This document shows positions 1 through 8,632 of a stretch of 64,000 bases of DNA, piece by piece. Source of the stretch: Hydrogenophaga sp. (lineage in GTDB: Bacteria; Pseudomonadota; Gammaproteobacteria; Burkholderiales; Burkholderiaceae_C); contig NZ_JAOASO010000168.1 of assembly GCF_030158645.1 (NCBI RefSeq), forward strand, positions 1-64,000, written 5' to 3'. The notes beneath the pieces are model-generated. The model was given only the letters and a program-made list of their open reading frames with translations. It was not told where the DNA came from and searched no databases. The position numbers and the translations under genes were made by a program. Within the stretch, counting starts at the first letter, position 1, and the number at the start of each line of letters is the position of its first letter.

Positions 1-61
1 ACTCGGTGGTTTCTTCGGTGAGGCAGACGATGCGCTGCGGGCCGAGGTGGGTGGTGCTCAT
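1..61 (-). CDS. Cobalamin-binding / ABC substrate-binding protein (BtuF-like), N-terminal fragment truncated by window edge
   Basis: Minus-strand ATG at 61 reads MSTTHLGPQRIVCLTEETTE..., typical N-terminus of BtuF-like proteins; lies directly downstream of a BtuB-type receptor under a cobalamin riboswitch. Confidence 0.65.
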   Translation of the reverse strand, partial: MSTTHLGPQRIVCLTEETTE

Positions 62-68
62 GGCGGCG

Positions 69-2021
69 TCAGAACGACATGCGCAGTGCGGCGGTGAAGG
101 TGCGACCGGCCTCGGGATAGATGGACGAGGTCTGCCCAGCCACGCAACCGAAAGCCTGCGTGTAGAAATCGCGATCGAACAGGTTGTTCACCCCGAACGA
201 CAGCTCCATGTTCTTCACCTGCACCGCGTAGCGCGCATCCGCCGTGGTGTAAGCCGGCATGCGGCAGACATTGGCGAAATCGGGATGCTGCGAGCCCACA
301 AAATTCACGCCACCACTCAAGCGGTGCCCGGCCATCGGCACCCAGTCGGCACGCAATGCCAGTGTGCGTCGAGGCGCCAGTGGCACGTCCTTGCCGCTGT
401 AAGGGCCCTCGCGGAAAGTCGAGCGCCGCAACGCGACCCGAGCGCCCAGGGACAGCGTGGTGCTGAGCTTCCAGTCACCATCGATTTCCAGGCCCTGGCG
501 GCGGGTGGGATCGAAGTTGATGTTGGCCCCCGGAAACAGCGGCGAGTTGGGACCGACCGCGTTGCGGTCGTAGCCGATCTCGTCGGTGAGGTTGCTGCGG
601 TACAGGCGCGCCTCGAGCTTGTAAGCACCCTGCACCCAGCGCGCACCGGCCTCCAGATCGCGCGACGTCTGCGGTCGGATCAGCACGGCCGGATTCGTGA
701 AGCTGAATTCATCCACGTTGGCCAGTCGGAAGCTGTTGCCCACGCGTGCCCACACCGTGGTGGCAGAGGTCAAAGGCTGGCTCACACCCAGCTCCCAGGC
801 GGTTTCGCGCTCCGACAGCTGCACGGGAGCGAAGCCGTCGTCGACGTTCTTGGCCAGTTTTTCCGTGCGCACGCCAGCAGACAAGCGCGTTCCACTCGCC
901 AGAGTGAGGTCGTCCTTGAGGTACCAGCCGCGGGCCGTCTGCCCTGCCACGGATCCGAACGCGCCCTGGACAACGCGATCCCATTCACCACGGTCGTGCC
1001 CGATGACCAGGGCGTTGCGGGCTGCACCCCACTGGCTCGTGTGGCGCGCCTTCAGCGCCAGCTGTTGCGCCTCGACGTCATAGGCGTACACCGAGCCGGG
1101 ACGAACGCTGGCCAGGGCCTTGTCGCGCGAGCCGGCGTCCATGCCGAGCTGCCAGCTGCCCAGCATGGCTTCAGCAAACACGCCACTGCGCTCGTTGCGG
1201 ATGCTGGCGCAATTGTTGGGCTGCGTGGTCTGACGCGGGTTCGCCGCGTACTGTGTGGCGGTCAGCGACCCCGGCAATCCGGTGTCCAGTGCATCTCGGT
1301 CATGGCGCAAGCCCAGGCGCAAGGTGTCGTTCGACCACTGAGCCGTGAAACCCGCACCATCGGTCTCGGAGCGGAAGTTGTCGCGGTGGTTGTCGGTTTC
1401 GCGGCGCTGTCCGTGCAGGTCCAGCGAAAAACCGCCACTGGCGACCGTGGCGTTGGCGCGCAGTTCGCGCAAATCATTGCTGCCCACAGCGCCGTACAGC
1501 GTGGCGCTGTTGCGGCGCGCCGAGCCGTTGCCCGCTTGGGTGGTGATGACGATCACGCCCCCGGTGGCACCCTCGCCGTACAGCACCGAGCCGCTGCCGC
1601 GCAGCACTTCGATGCGCTCAACCGTGTCGATCGGAATGCCCGCCAGCCGAGTGCCACCGAGATCGGCTTCGTTCAGGCGAACGCCGTCGAGCACCACCAC
1701 CTGATTGCTGTCGGACGTGGTCCCAAAGCCCCGGAGATCCAGCGCATAGTCGCCACCCCCATAAGAGTCCTGGCGGCCAGGCACGCCCAGCAACTTCATC
1801 ACCGCCTCATTGACGGTGCTCGCGCCGGAAGCGCGAATCTGCTCGGCGGAGATGACGCTCACGCCCAACGGCAGCGAGGCGAGCGGCTCCGCAAAGCGAG
1901 TGGCGGTCACCACCGTCTCGGGCAGGTTGCTCGACGCAACGGTTTGGGCGTGCAAAGGGAAAGCGACCAGAACGGCCAGCGGCAGCGCGGCCACAGGCGC
2001 GCGCAGATTTCGGATTTTCAT
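69..2021 (-). CDS. btuB: TonB-dependent receptor, probable vitamin B12 (BtuB-type) outer membrane transporter
   Basis: 650 aa; signal peptide, plug domain (ETVVTATRF, VVVLDGVRLNEADLGG, IEVLRGSGSVLYGEGATGGVIVITT), C-terminal beta-barrel ending in aromatic F; downstream of cobalamin riboswitch. Confidence 0.85.
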   Translation of the reverse strand: MKIRNLRAPVAALPLAVLVAFPLHAQTVASSNLPETVVTATRFAEPLASLPLGVSVISAEQIRASGASTVNEAVMKLLGVPGRQDSYGGGDYALDLRGFGTTSDSNQVVVLDGVRLNEADLGGTRLAGIPIDTVERIEVLRGSGSVLYGEGATGGVIVITTQAGNGSARRNSATLYGAVGSNDLRELRANATVASGGFSLDLHGQRRETDNHRDNFRSETDGAGFTAQWSNDTLRLGLRHDRDALDTGLPGSLTATQYAANPRQTTQPNNCASIRNERSGVFAEAMLGSWQLGMDAGSRDKALASVRPGSVYAYDVEAQQLALKARHTSQWGAARNALVIGHDRGEWDRVVQGAFGSVAGQTARGWYLKDDLTLASGTRLSAGVRTEKLAKNVDDGFAPVQLSERETAWELGVSQPLTSATTVWARVGNSFRLANVDEFSFTNPAVLIRPQTSRDLEAGARWVQGAYKLEARLYRSNLTDEIGYDRNAVGPNSPLFPGANINFDPTRRQGLEIDGDWKLSTTLSLGARVALRRSTFREGPYSGKDVPLAPRRTLALRADWVPMAGHRLSGGVNFVGSQHPDFANVCRMPAYTTADARYAVQVKNMELSFGVNNLFDRDFYTQAFGCVAGQTSSIYPEAGRTFTAALRMSF

Positions 2022-2111
2022 GATGAAGAAACAAGAGACAAAGCCCTCACCGCCTTCCCCGACGGTGCATGAGCGTCACGGCGGTGCGCCTGTTGCCAGA
2101 CGCACCACCAC

Positions 2112-2330
2112 CTTGTTGGCCGGTATCCGGGCTGACAGAACAACCTTCATCGCCTTCCCAGACAACAAGGTGTGTCGTCCAGTGGCTGCAAGATGAAAGC
2201 GGAGTGGCCCGATCTGCGTCGGGTCTCTCGTCTGCTTACCGTTGCGGGGGCAGCGCAGGTTAGGTGGGTCTTTGTCGGCCCGCCCTCCTGCTTCCCGTTG
2301 AACTGCGGCATGTGAACCACACCGCGAGCA
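2112..2330 (-). promoter_or_regulatory. Cobalamin riboswitch (B12 box element) upstream of btuB-like gene
   Basis: Minus strand contains AACGGGAAGCAGG, GCTGCCCCCGCAACGGTAAGC, GCCACTGG, TGGGAAGGC and GTCAGCCCGGATACCGGCC in canonical order; hairpin GGTGCGTCTGGCAACAGGCGCACC follows near 2083-2106. Confidence 0.93.
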
Positions 2331-2400
2331 CCAACAGGCGGCATTCTAAGCCGCAGCTCCCTGGGCCAACCCTACAATGTGAAAACTGCGAGTCCCCACC

Positions 2401-2649
2401 ATGGCCGATCCCAAGCACCTTGACCAGATCACCGAGCGTGTCGAACGCCTGCTGTTGCGCCACGAAGAACTGCAGCGCACCAACGCCCTGCTGGTCGAGC
2501 AGGTGCACGCACTGCAGGCCGAGCGCGACTCGCTCAAATCCCGTCTGATGGCCGCGCGCGCTCGCATCGATGCGCTGCTCGAACGCCTGGCGCCCAGCCA
2601 GGTCGAGGCGACCCGGTCGCCGTCGGATACCCACAAGGACCACTCGTGA
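2401..2649 (+). CDS. Small coiled-coil protein (ZapB/DUF904-like) upstream of zapA
   Basis: 82 aa heptad-rich sequence LDQITERVERLLLRHEELQRTNALLVEQVHALQAERDSLKSRL; 4-bp overlap with zapA. Confidence 0.6.
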   Translation: MADPKHLDQITERVERLLLRHEELQRTNALLVEQVHALQAERDSLKSRLMAARARIDALLERLAPSQVEATRSPSDTHKDHS

Positions 2650-3044
2650 ACAAGCCCGGCAGCAAACAGATCGAGGTTCAGATCATGGGCCAGAGCTACC
2701 TGCTCTCGTGCCCGCCCGGGGGCGAATCGTCGTTGCTCGACGCGGTGGAGCGTGTGGACACCGCCATGTGTCGCATCCGGGATGCGGGCAAGGTGAAAGC
2801 GCGCGACCGGATCGCCGTGCTGGCCTCGCTCAACCTCGCTTTCGAGCTGTCGCAGAAAGAAGCCGAACGCCTGGAAGCCGAAAGTTTCCAGGCGTCGTCG
2901 TTCGGCCAGGCCGACAACAGCGCGTTTGCGGAAGCCGGGGGCGCATTCGACCACGAGACGCTCGACCCCCACACGCAAGCGCGCGTGGACGAACTCATGC
3001 GCCGGCTGGACCAGACGCTCGACAAAGACGGTCGCCTCCTTTGA
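2646..3044 (+). CDS. zapA: Cell division protein ZapA
   Basis: IEVQIMGQSYLLSCPPGGESSLLDAVERVDTAMCRIRDAGKVKARDRIAVLASLNLAFEL is ZapA-like; located upstream of 6S RNA as in many proteobacteria. Confidence 0.85.
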   Translation: MNKPGSKQIEVQIMGQSYLLSCPPGGESSLLDAVERVDTAMCRIRDAGKVKARDRIAVLASLNLAFELSQKEAERLEAESFQASSFGQADNSAFAEAGGAFDHETLDPHTQARVDELMRRLDQTLDKDGRLL

Positions 3045-3137
3045 CGGATCGCCCCCGCATCGACACCGTCCGTCACTGCGGCGCCTTTTCTTGTCCCTCG
3101 GCCCGCGCAGGCCGCATGCAGCACCTACAATTTGCGT

Positions 3138-3312
3138 GTCTGCAGTGCGCGCCGGGCTTTATATTTCCTTGAACCAATGCTCATAGAGCCCGGGCTTGGT
3201 ACATTGCGTGGCTGGCGTGAGCGTCTCGCGTCAGACGATCCCGAAGCCACGCTGCCCTTGCCCACCTGAACCCCGGTTCAGGATGCCGGTCCGGCGGCAC
3301 TTGCAGACACCT
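3138..3312 (+). ncRNA. ssrS: 6S RNA (SsrS)
   Basis: Position downstream of zapA; CCTGAACCCCGGTTCAGG followed by ATGCCGGTCCGGCGGCA and a closing 3' arm TTGCAGACACC pairing with 5' GTGTCTGCAG; ends are estimates. Confidence 0.85.
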
Positions 3313-3315
3313 TTC

Positions 3316-4131
3316 ATGCCTCTCGACCCCCTCCTGATTTTTGAATTGGCCGTGCTCGGCCTGGGTACCGGTTTCCTCGCCGGCTTGTTGGGCATCGGGG
3401 GCGGCATGCTCATGGTGCCCTTCATCACCTTCATCCTCTCGGCACGGGGTGTGGAGGCCGACCTCGCGGTCAAGATGGCCATCGCCACCTCCATGGCCAC
3501 CATCATCTTCACGTCCATCTCCAGCGTGCGTGCGCACCACAAGCGCGGCGCTGTGCGTTGGGACATCGTCAAGGGCCTTGCGCCCGGCATCGTGCTGGGT
3601 TCGATGATTGCCAGCCTGGGTGTGTTTGCCTTGCTCAAGGGCAGCTGGCTAGCCTTCTTCTTCGCCGGCTTCGTGAGTTTCTCGGCCACGCAGATGCTGA
3701 TCGACAAAAAGCCCAAGGCCACGCGCACGATTCCCGGCACGCCGGGCCTGATCGGTGCGGGCAGTGTCATCGGCTTTCTGTCCGGTCTCGTCGGCGCGGG
3801 CGGCGGCTTTGTCAGTGTGCCGTTCATGACGTGGTGCAACGTGGCCATCCACAGCGCCGTGGCCACCAGCGCTGCGCTCGGTTTTCCGATCGCACTGGCC
3901 AATGCGGTGGGCTACGTCATTGCCGGGCAGAACGTGCAGAACCTGCCTGCAGGTGCGGTGGGTTACATCTACCTGCCCGCGCTGCTGGTGATTGCCAGCG
4001 TGAGCGTTCTGATGGCGCCGCTGGGCGTGAGGGCAGCGCACGCGCTGCCGGTGAAGTCGCTCAAGCGCGTGTTCGCCGGTCTTCTCTACATGCTGGCGGC
4101 GTACATGCTCTACAAAGGCATCACTGCCTGA
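3316..4131 (+). CDS. Sulfite exporter TauE/SafE family membrane protein
   Basis: FLAGLLGIGGGMLMVPFI and GLVGAGGGFVSVPFMTW repeats typical of TauE/SafE; start set at ATG 3316 because the ORF-track start 3196 falls inside 6S RNA. Confidence 0.88.
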   Translation: MPLDPLLIFELAVLGLGTGFLAGLLGIGGGMLMVPFITFILSARGVEADLAVKMAIATSMATIIFTSISSVRAHHKRGAVRWDIVKGLAPGIVLGSMIASLGVFALLKGSWLAFFFAGFVSFSATQMLIDKKPKATRTIPGTPGLIGAGSVIGFLSGLVGAGGGFVSVPFMTWCNVAIHSAVATSAALGFPIALANAVGYVIAGQNVQNLPAGAVGYIYLPALLVIASVSVLMAPLGVRAAHALPVKSLKRVFAGLLYMLAAYMLYKGITA

Positions 4132-4635
4132 CTAGTTCAGCGACCGGTCCGACACCACGATTCCGTCTTCGTCGGCATAGAGCCAGTCGCCAGGACGCAC
4201 CCAAACGCCCTGGATCTGCACCGCGACATCGCGCTGGCCTTCATTGCGTTTTTCGGTGGGCAACGGGATGAGCGCCAATGCACGGATGCCCGTCTGGCTC
4301 TCTGCCATCTCGGCGACGTCCCGCACACAGCCATCGACCACCACACCGGCCCAGCCGTTGGCCGCCGCCGATGCGGCGAGGTTGCCGCCCACCAGTGCGC
4401 GGCGCAACGAGCCACCGCCGTCGACCACCAGCACGCGGCCCTCACCGGCGCTGTCCACCGCGGCCTTCACCAGCGAGTTGTCCTCGAAGCATTTGACCGT
4501 GACCACAGGCCCGCAAAAACGCCGCACTGCGCCGAAGTCGCGGAACACGGGTGGCAACACGCGAAAGCCGCCGGTGGTGTCGTTCTTGTGGGCATCACAC
4601 AGGTCGCAAGTGGAAAACGGAATTGAGGTGGTCAT
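4132..4635 (-). CDS. rraA: RraA family protein (ribonuclease E activity regulator / HMG aldolase family)
   Basis: TCDLCDAHKND..., GRVLVVDGGGSLRRALVGGNLAASAAANGWAGVVVDGCVRDVAEMA is classic RraA. Confidence 0.9.
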   Translation of the reverse strand: MTTSIPFSTCDLCDAHKNDTTGGFRVLPPVFRDFGAVRRFCGPVVTVKCFEDNSLVKAAVDSAGEGRVLVVDGGGSLRRALVGGNLAASAAANGWAGVVVDGCVRDVAEMAESQTGIRALALIPLPTEKRNEGQRDVAVQIQGVWVRPGDWLYADEDGIVVSDRSLN

Positions 4636-4905
4636 GGCATTTCCTGTGGAAAAACGAGGCGTGTTGGGTGACGAAAACAGGGCCGAATTTGAGCAGATGC
4701 GCCTGCAGCCCGCGCCGCGCTTGGCTCTCGTCGCATCGAAGTGTTGTTTTCCTCGCCAAAAAGCCGCTTTTCCCCTCTGAAAACGGAGAAAAAACCCCTT
4801 GGCCCTCCTTGGATTGCGCAGGCATCTCCATTAGCATCCGAGACACCAGTGTGAAAGCGCGTTTTCCGCTGGGAAATAAGTCAACTTCTAGAAGGAAATT
4901 CAACC

Positions 4906-5394
4906 ATGGCAACTGCGAAAAAAGCTCCCGCTAAAAAAGCGGCTCCGGCCAAGAAGGCTGCTGCTCCGGCCAAGAAAGCCGCAGCACCTGCCAAGAAGGC
5001 TGCTGCTCCGGCCAAGAAGGCCGCAGCACCTGCCAAGAAGGCTGCTCCTGCGAAGAAGGCTGCGCCGGCCAAAAAGGCCGCACCAGCCAAAAAAGCTGCA
5101 CCCGCCAAGAAGGTCGCCGCCAAGAAAGCCGCTCCCGCCAAGAAGCGCACACCCAACGCCGCGTTCATGAAAGCGCTGACCCCCAGCGCCGCTCTGGCCG
5201 CCATCGTGGGTGCCAGCCCCCTGCCGCGCACCGAAGTCACCAAGAAGATCTGGGACTACATCAAGAAGAACAAGCTGCAGGACTCGGTCAACCGTCGCAT
5301 GATCAACGCCGACGCCAAGCTCAAGGAAATCTTCAAGAAGGCCCAGGCCTCCATGTTCGAGATGACCAAGCTGGTCAACGACCACCTCAAGTGA
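4906..5394 (+). CDS. Histone H1-like protein with Ala/Lys/Pro repeat N-terminus and C-terminal SWIB/MDM2 domain
   Basis: (K)KAAPAKKAAAPAKK repeats followed by LTPSAALAAIVGASPLPRTEVTKKIWDYIKKNKLQDSVNRRMINADAKLKEIF (SWIB). Confidence 0.9.
   Translation: MATAKKAPAKKAAPAKKAAAPAKKAAAPAKKAAAPAKKAAAPAKKAAPAKKAAPAKKAAPAKKAAPAKKVAAKKAAPAKKRTPNAAFMKALTPSAALAAIVGASPLPRTEVTKKIWDYIKKNKLQDSVNRRMINADAKLKEIFKKAQASMFEMTKLVNDHLK
4918..5150 (+). repeat. Low-complexity coding repeat (GCTCCGGCCAAGAAGGCTGCT-type units encoding APAKKAA)
   Basis: Directly visible degenerate 12-21 bp units. Confidence 0.9.
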
Positions 5395-5433
5395 TCGTGA
5401 TTCACACACCTCACGGGGTGTGAAGCTCCCAGC

Positions 5434-5462
5434 AAAGCCGACGCCAGTCGGCTTTGTTTTTT
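5434..5462 (+). terminator. Rho-independent terminator of the H1-like gene
   Basis: AAAGCCGAC-gcca-GTCGGCTTT followed by gTTTTTT. Confidence 0.85.
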
Positions 5463-5530
5463 GGCCCACAGCCTGGCATTCATCGTGGTCAGCTGTGAGA
5501 AACTGCGATGTACTGCATACCCCCACCGGC

Positions 5531-7351
5531 ATGATCAGCAGCTCCATTTCATCCATCACAGAACCGGTCGCCGACGGGGATGTTCCACCGCTTCCCCAGC
5601 AACGCCACAAGGTGGTGCTGGTGATCGATCTTGTGGAGTCGGTGCGGCTGATGGCCGCCAACGAGGCTGCCGTGGTGAACCAGTGGCGCGGCTTTGTTCA
5701 CCACGCCACCACCGTGGTGCTGCCGGCCTGCAAAGGCCGCATGGTCAAAAGCCTGGGGGACGGAATGCTGGTGGAGTTTGACCACCCCACCGACGCAGTG
5801 CGTGCCGCACTCGCGCTGCACAAGCACTTTGCCCCGCTCAACGAAACCCTTCCCGATGCACGCCAGATGCATCTGCGAGCGGGCATCAACGCCGCCCACC
5901 TCTACGCCGACGACAAAGATGTCTACGGCCACGGCGTGAACCTGGCCGCCCGGGTGTCCGAGCTGGCAGCGCCGGGCGAGACCGTCATCACGTCCAGCGT
6001 GTTCGACGGGATCGTTGTGGGCATGGACGCCGAGGTTGAAGACCGCGGCGACAGTTACCTCAAGCATTGGCCCGATCCGGTGAGGACTTGGGCTGTCTTT
6101 CCCGTGACCGGCAGATCGTCTTCGTTGCGCGCCCTCGTGCCGGAGGGCGCGGCGCTGGACTTTCGCCCGTCCATTGCCGTGGTGCCCTTCGAGACGCGCA
6201 GTCACGTGGCAGAGCAGTTCGTCATCGGCGAGTTGATCGCCGACGGCGTGATCGCGCAGCTCTCGCGCAGCCCCGACCTGCGCGTGATTTCCCGGCTGTC
6301 CACCACGGCATTTCGCAGCCGCCCTTCGTCTGCGGCCGAAATCGGCGCGCGTCTGGAAGCCACCTTTGTGCTGGGTGGCAGCTATGTCACCTACGGGGAG
6401 AAGGTCGTGATCATGGCCGAACTCACCGACAACCGACGCACAGAAGTGATCTGGGCAGATCGCTTGACGGGGGACGTGCGGGACCTGATGGAGGTTCAAA
6501 GCGTCTTGCTCGAAGCCCTGTGCGCCGCATGCGCCAAGGCCACCCTCAACGACGTCGTCCAGCGCACACTGGTCCTGCCTTTGCCCCAACTCGACAGCAA
6601 CGCGCTGATGCTCGGTGGCATCACCTTGATGCACCGCTCCACCCCGCGCGACCTGCACCGAAGCCGGCAGTTGCTCGAAGCCGTGGCCGAGCGACACAAG
6701 CGCGTGGCCTCACCCTGGGCCTGGCTGGCCAAATGGCACATCATGCAGGTGGTGCAAGGCATGTCGTCCGAGCCCGCGAAGGACTTTCAGCGCGCGATCG
6801 ACACCGCCGATCGCGCACTGGATCTGGAGCCCAACAGCTCGTTGGCCATGGCCATCAAAGGCCACGCCATGTGCCACCTCGGCGACAACGTGGCCGACTC
6901 CCGAAGCCTGCTGCAGGAAGCCACCCAAAACAACCCGAACGATCCGATTGCCTGGTTGTATTGCGGCTTCTGGTCGTGCATGTGGGGCGATCCTGGAGCG
7001 GCCGTGAGCGAATCCGAGACCGCGTTGCAGTTGTCGCCCATCGATCCACAGCGCTTCTATTTCGAGATGCTGCTGGCCAACAGCTATCTCGCGTCGGGTC
7101 ACCTGGCGCAATGCATCGCCATGAGCAGCGCGTCCCTGAAGCAAAACCGGTTTCATCCGCCCACTTTGCGCACGCTGATGACGGCGCAGTACGAATCCGG
7201 GCAAGAGGCCGAGGCGCGCAAGACCTTCGACTGGTTGCGCTCGATCCAGCCACGGCTCACCCTCGCGGAATACCTGAAGTACGGCAAACCCAATCCGCAG
7301 CGAAAGCGCATTGCCAGCGTGTTCACGGCGCTGGGCCTGCCCGAGAGCTGA
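5531..7351 (+). CDS. Class III adenylate/guanylate cyclase with TolB-like middle region and C-terminal TPR repeats
   Basis: VLVIDLVESVRLM...GRMVKSLGDGMLVEF...DVYGHGVNLAARVSELA cyclase motifs; SIAVVPFETRS...VIGELIADGVIAQLSRSPDLRVISRLST TolB-like; TPR-like C-terminus. Start at ATG 5531 (MISSSIS), downstream of the ORF-track start. Confidence 0.85.
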   Translation: MISSSISSITEPVADGDVPPLPQQRHKVVLVIDLVESVRLMAANEAAVVNQWRGFVHHATTVVLPACKGRMVKSLGDGMLVEFDHPTDAVRAALALHKHFAPLNETLPDARQMHLRAGINAAHLYADDKDVYGHGVNLAARVSELAAPGETVITSSVFDGIVVGMDAEVEDRGDSYLKHWPDPVRTWAVFPVTGRSSSLRALVPEGAALDFRPSIAVVPFETRSHVAEQFVIGELIADGVIAQLSRSPDLRVISRLSTTAFRSRPSSAAEIGARLEATFVLGGSYVTYGEKVVIMAELTDNRRTEVIWADRLTGDVRDLMEVQSVLLEALCAACAKATLNDVVQRTLVLPLPQLDSNALMLGGITLMHRSTPRDLHRSRQLLEAVAERHKRVASPWAWLAKWHIMQVVQGMSSEPAKDFQRAIDTADRALDLEPNSSLAMAIKGHAMCHLGDNVADSRSLLQEATQNNPNDPIAWLYCGFWSCMWGDPGAAVSESETALQLSPIDPQRFYFEMLLANSYLASGHLAQCIAMSSASLKQNRFHPPTLRTLMTAQYESGQEAEARKTFDWLRSIQPRLTLAEYLKYGKPNPQRKRIASVFTALGLPES

Positions 7352-7391
7352 TCAACACATTCATTCTTCAACCACCCAGCAGGGAGCGAGC

Positions 7392-8504
7392 ATGTCGTAT
7401 TTCAGTGGAGCCAGCGGAGCCAGCGGTGCGTCCGGAGCCAGTGGCGCGAGCGGGGCCAGCGGTGCATCGGGCGCGAGTGGCGCAAGCGGGGCGAGTGGCG
7501 CCAGCGCGGGGTTCATTGCTTCCGACGCGCTGATCTTGAACCGGGCTGCGGTGGTCGGCCCCTTCACGGGTGCCTCCCTGCACGTGGCCGAACCCGGTTT
7601 CGACAAACCCTCCAACCTCGCGCTGTGGGCCGACGGTCCCCGGGTCGAGGCTTGCTTCAGTGAGCTGATCGAAGGCCTGCTGTTCAGGACACAAGGCTCG
7701 AACAAGGCACGGCTGGAATTTGCCAATCTGCAGTCCCGGACATTGGAGCGCAAGCCCCTGGTGACACTGCGCGCGCCCTCCAGAGCGCAGTTCAAGAAGC
7801 AGCTGGATCTGGTGGCGGCCTACGCCGATCTTCGGGGTGACCGCGCCATGGAAATCCTCGCGCAGGTGAGCCCACCCGTGGCCTTCTGGTCATCGGTGGT
7901 CGGACTCACCGCGCACCGGCACAAGAAAACGCTGCAACTGATGGACCTGGTCTTCTTGCTGTGCGTCCATGTCGAAATGCGCTTCAAGCACATCTTCGCC
8001 TGCCTGCGACCGGTGGCCCTGTCACCGCAAATCCAGCCGATGATCGACACACCGGGGCACGGCAGCTGGCCCAGTGGCCACGCCACCGAATCCTTCGCAG
8101 TGGCGGTGCTGCTGGAAGCCCTGCTCGACGCTGCCTCTCCCAAGGGCGGCACGCCCAATGGCCGTGCCAGCCACGAACAACTGCAGCGCCTGGCGGCTCG
8201 CATCGCCACCAACCGCGTGGTGGCCGGCGTGCATTACCCGGTCGACAGCGCATGCGGACGCCTGCTCGGCACTGCGCTCGCCGAATTTCTAGTGGCGCGC
8301 GCCACCGGCCTGAAGGTGCACGAGCGCGGCTTTGACGGGCGCCTGTTCGAGGGCCCCAACGGCGAACCGCTGGATTTCAATCTGCACCAGTCGATGAACC
8401 ACACCAGCGGTCACGCGTACACACGGTCGGCCAACACCACAGGGGTGGGATCCGCCCCCCTGCTCGCCTGGCTCTGGGAGGAAGCGCTCAAGGAGTGGGC
8501 ATGA
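7392..8504 (+). CDS. Vanadium-dependent haloperoxidase / PAP2 phosphatase superfamily protein with N-terminal (Gly-Ala-Ser)n repeat
   Basis: KHIFACLRP, GSWPSGHATES and NRVVAGVHYPVD match the KX6RP-PSGH-SRX5HX3D active-site pattern (S to N in the third); N-terminus MSYFSGASGASGASG... Confidence 0.8.
   Translation: MSYFSGASGASGASGASGASGASGASGASGASGASGASAGFIASDALILNRAAVVGPFTGASLHVAEPGFDKPSNLALWADGPRVEACFSELIEGLLFRTQGSNKARLEFANLQSRTLERKPLVTLRAPSRAQFKKQLDLVAAYADLRGDRAMEILAQVSPPVAFWSSVVGLTAHRHKKTLQLMDLVFLLCVHVEMRFKHIFACLRPVALSPQIQPMIDTPGHGSWPSGHATESFAVAVLLEALLDAASPKGGTPNGRASHEQLQRLAARIATNRVVAGVHYPVDSACGRLLGTALAEFLVARATGLKVHERGFDGRLFEGPNGEPLDFNLHQSMNHTSGHAYTRSANTTGVGSAPLLAWLWEEALKEWA
7404..7505 (+). 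repeat. Imperfect 9-bp tandem repeat encoding (GAS)n
   Basis: ggagccagcggagccagcggtgcgtccggagccagtggcgcgagc... encodes about 11 GAS units. Confidence 0.95.
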
Positions 8505-8632
8505 GCGCAGCGCCGGGCCGTCCCAAGCAAGCTCGCCACGCAGTGCGCAGCACGGAGGGATCTCGAATGAGCGCAGCGCCGGGCCGTCCCAAGCAAGCTC
8601 GCCCCGCCGTGCGCAGCACGGAGGGATTGCGA
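8501..8632 (+). repeat. Two tandem 66-bp repeats, each starting with ATG and ending with GGAGGGA (SD-like) before the next ATG
   Basis: atgagcgcagcgccgggccgtcccaagcaagctcgcc(a/c)cgc(a/c)gtgcgcagcacggagggat(ct/tg)cga twice, 62/66 identical by eye. Confidence 0.95.

Noticed and set aside
6-2072. 688-aa plus-strand ORF antisense to the TonB receptor
   Set aside because: High-GC shadow ORF; the opposite strand encodes a clear TonB receptor and this translation is low-complexity Arg/His/Gln/Ala with no recognisable domain.
4918-5150. Possible CRISPR-like or satellite repeat
   Set aside because: Repeats are codon-phased APAKK units with no spacers; it is a coding low-complexity region.
7404-7505. 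Possible CRISPR or non-coding minisatellite
   Set aside because: 9-bp units are in frame and encode GAS repeats; no spacer structure.
8501-8632. Mobile element (IS/MITE) explanation for the 66-bp repeats
   Set aside because: No terminal inverted repeats, target-site duplication or transposase seen; better described as a short tandem gene-start repeat.
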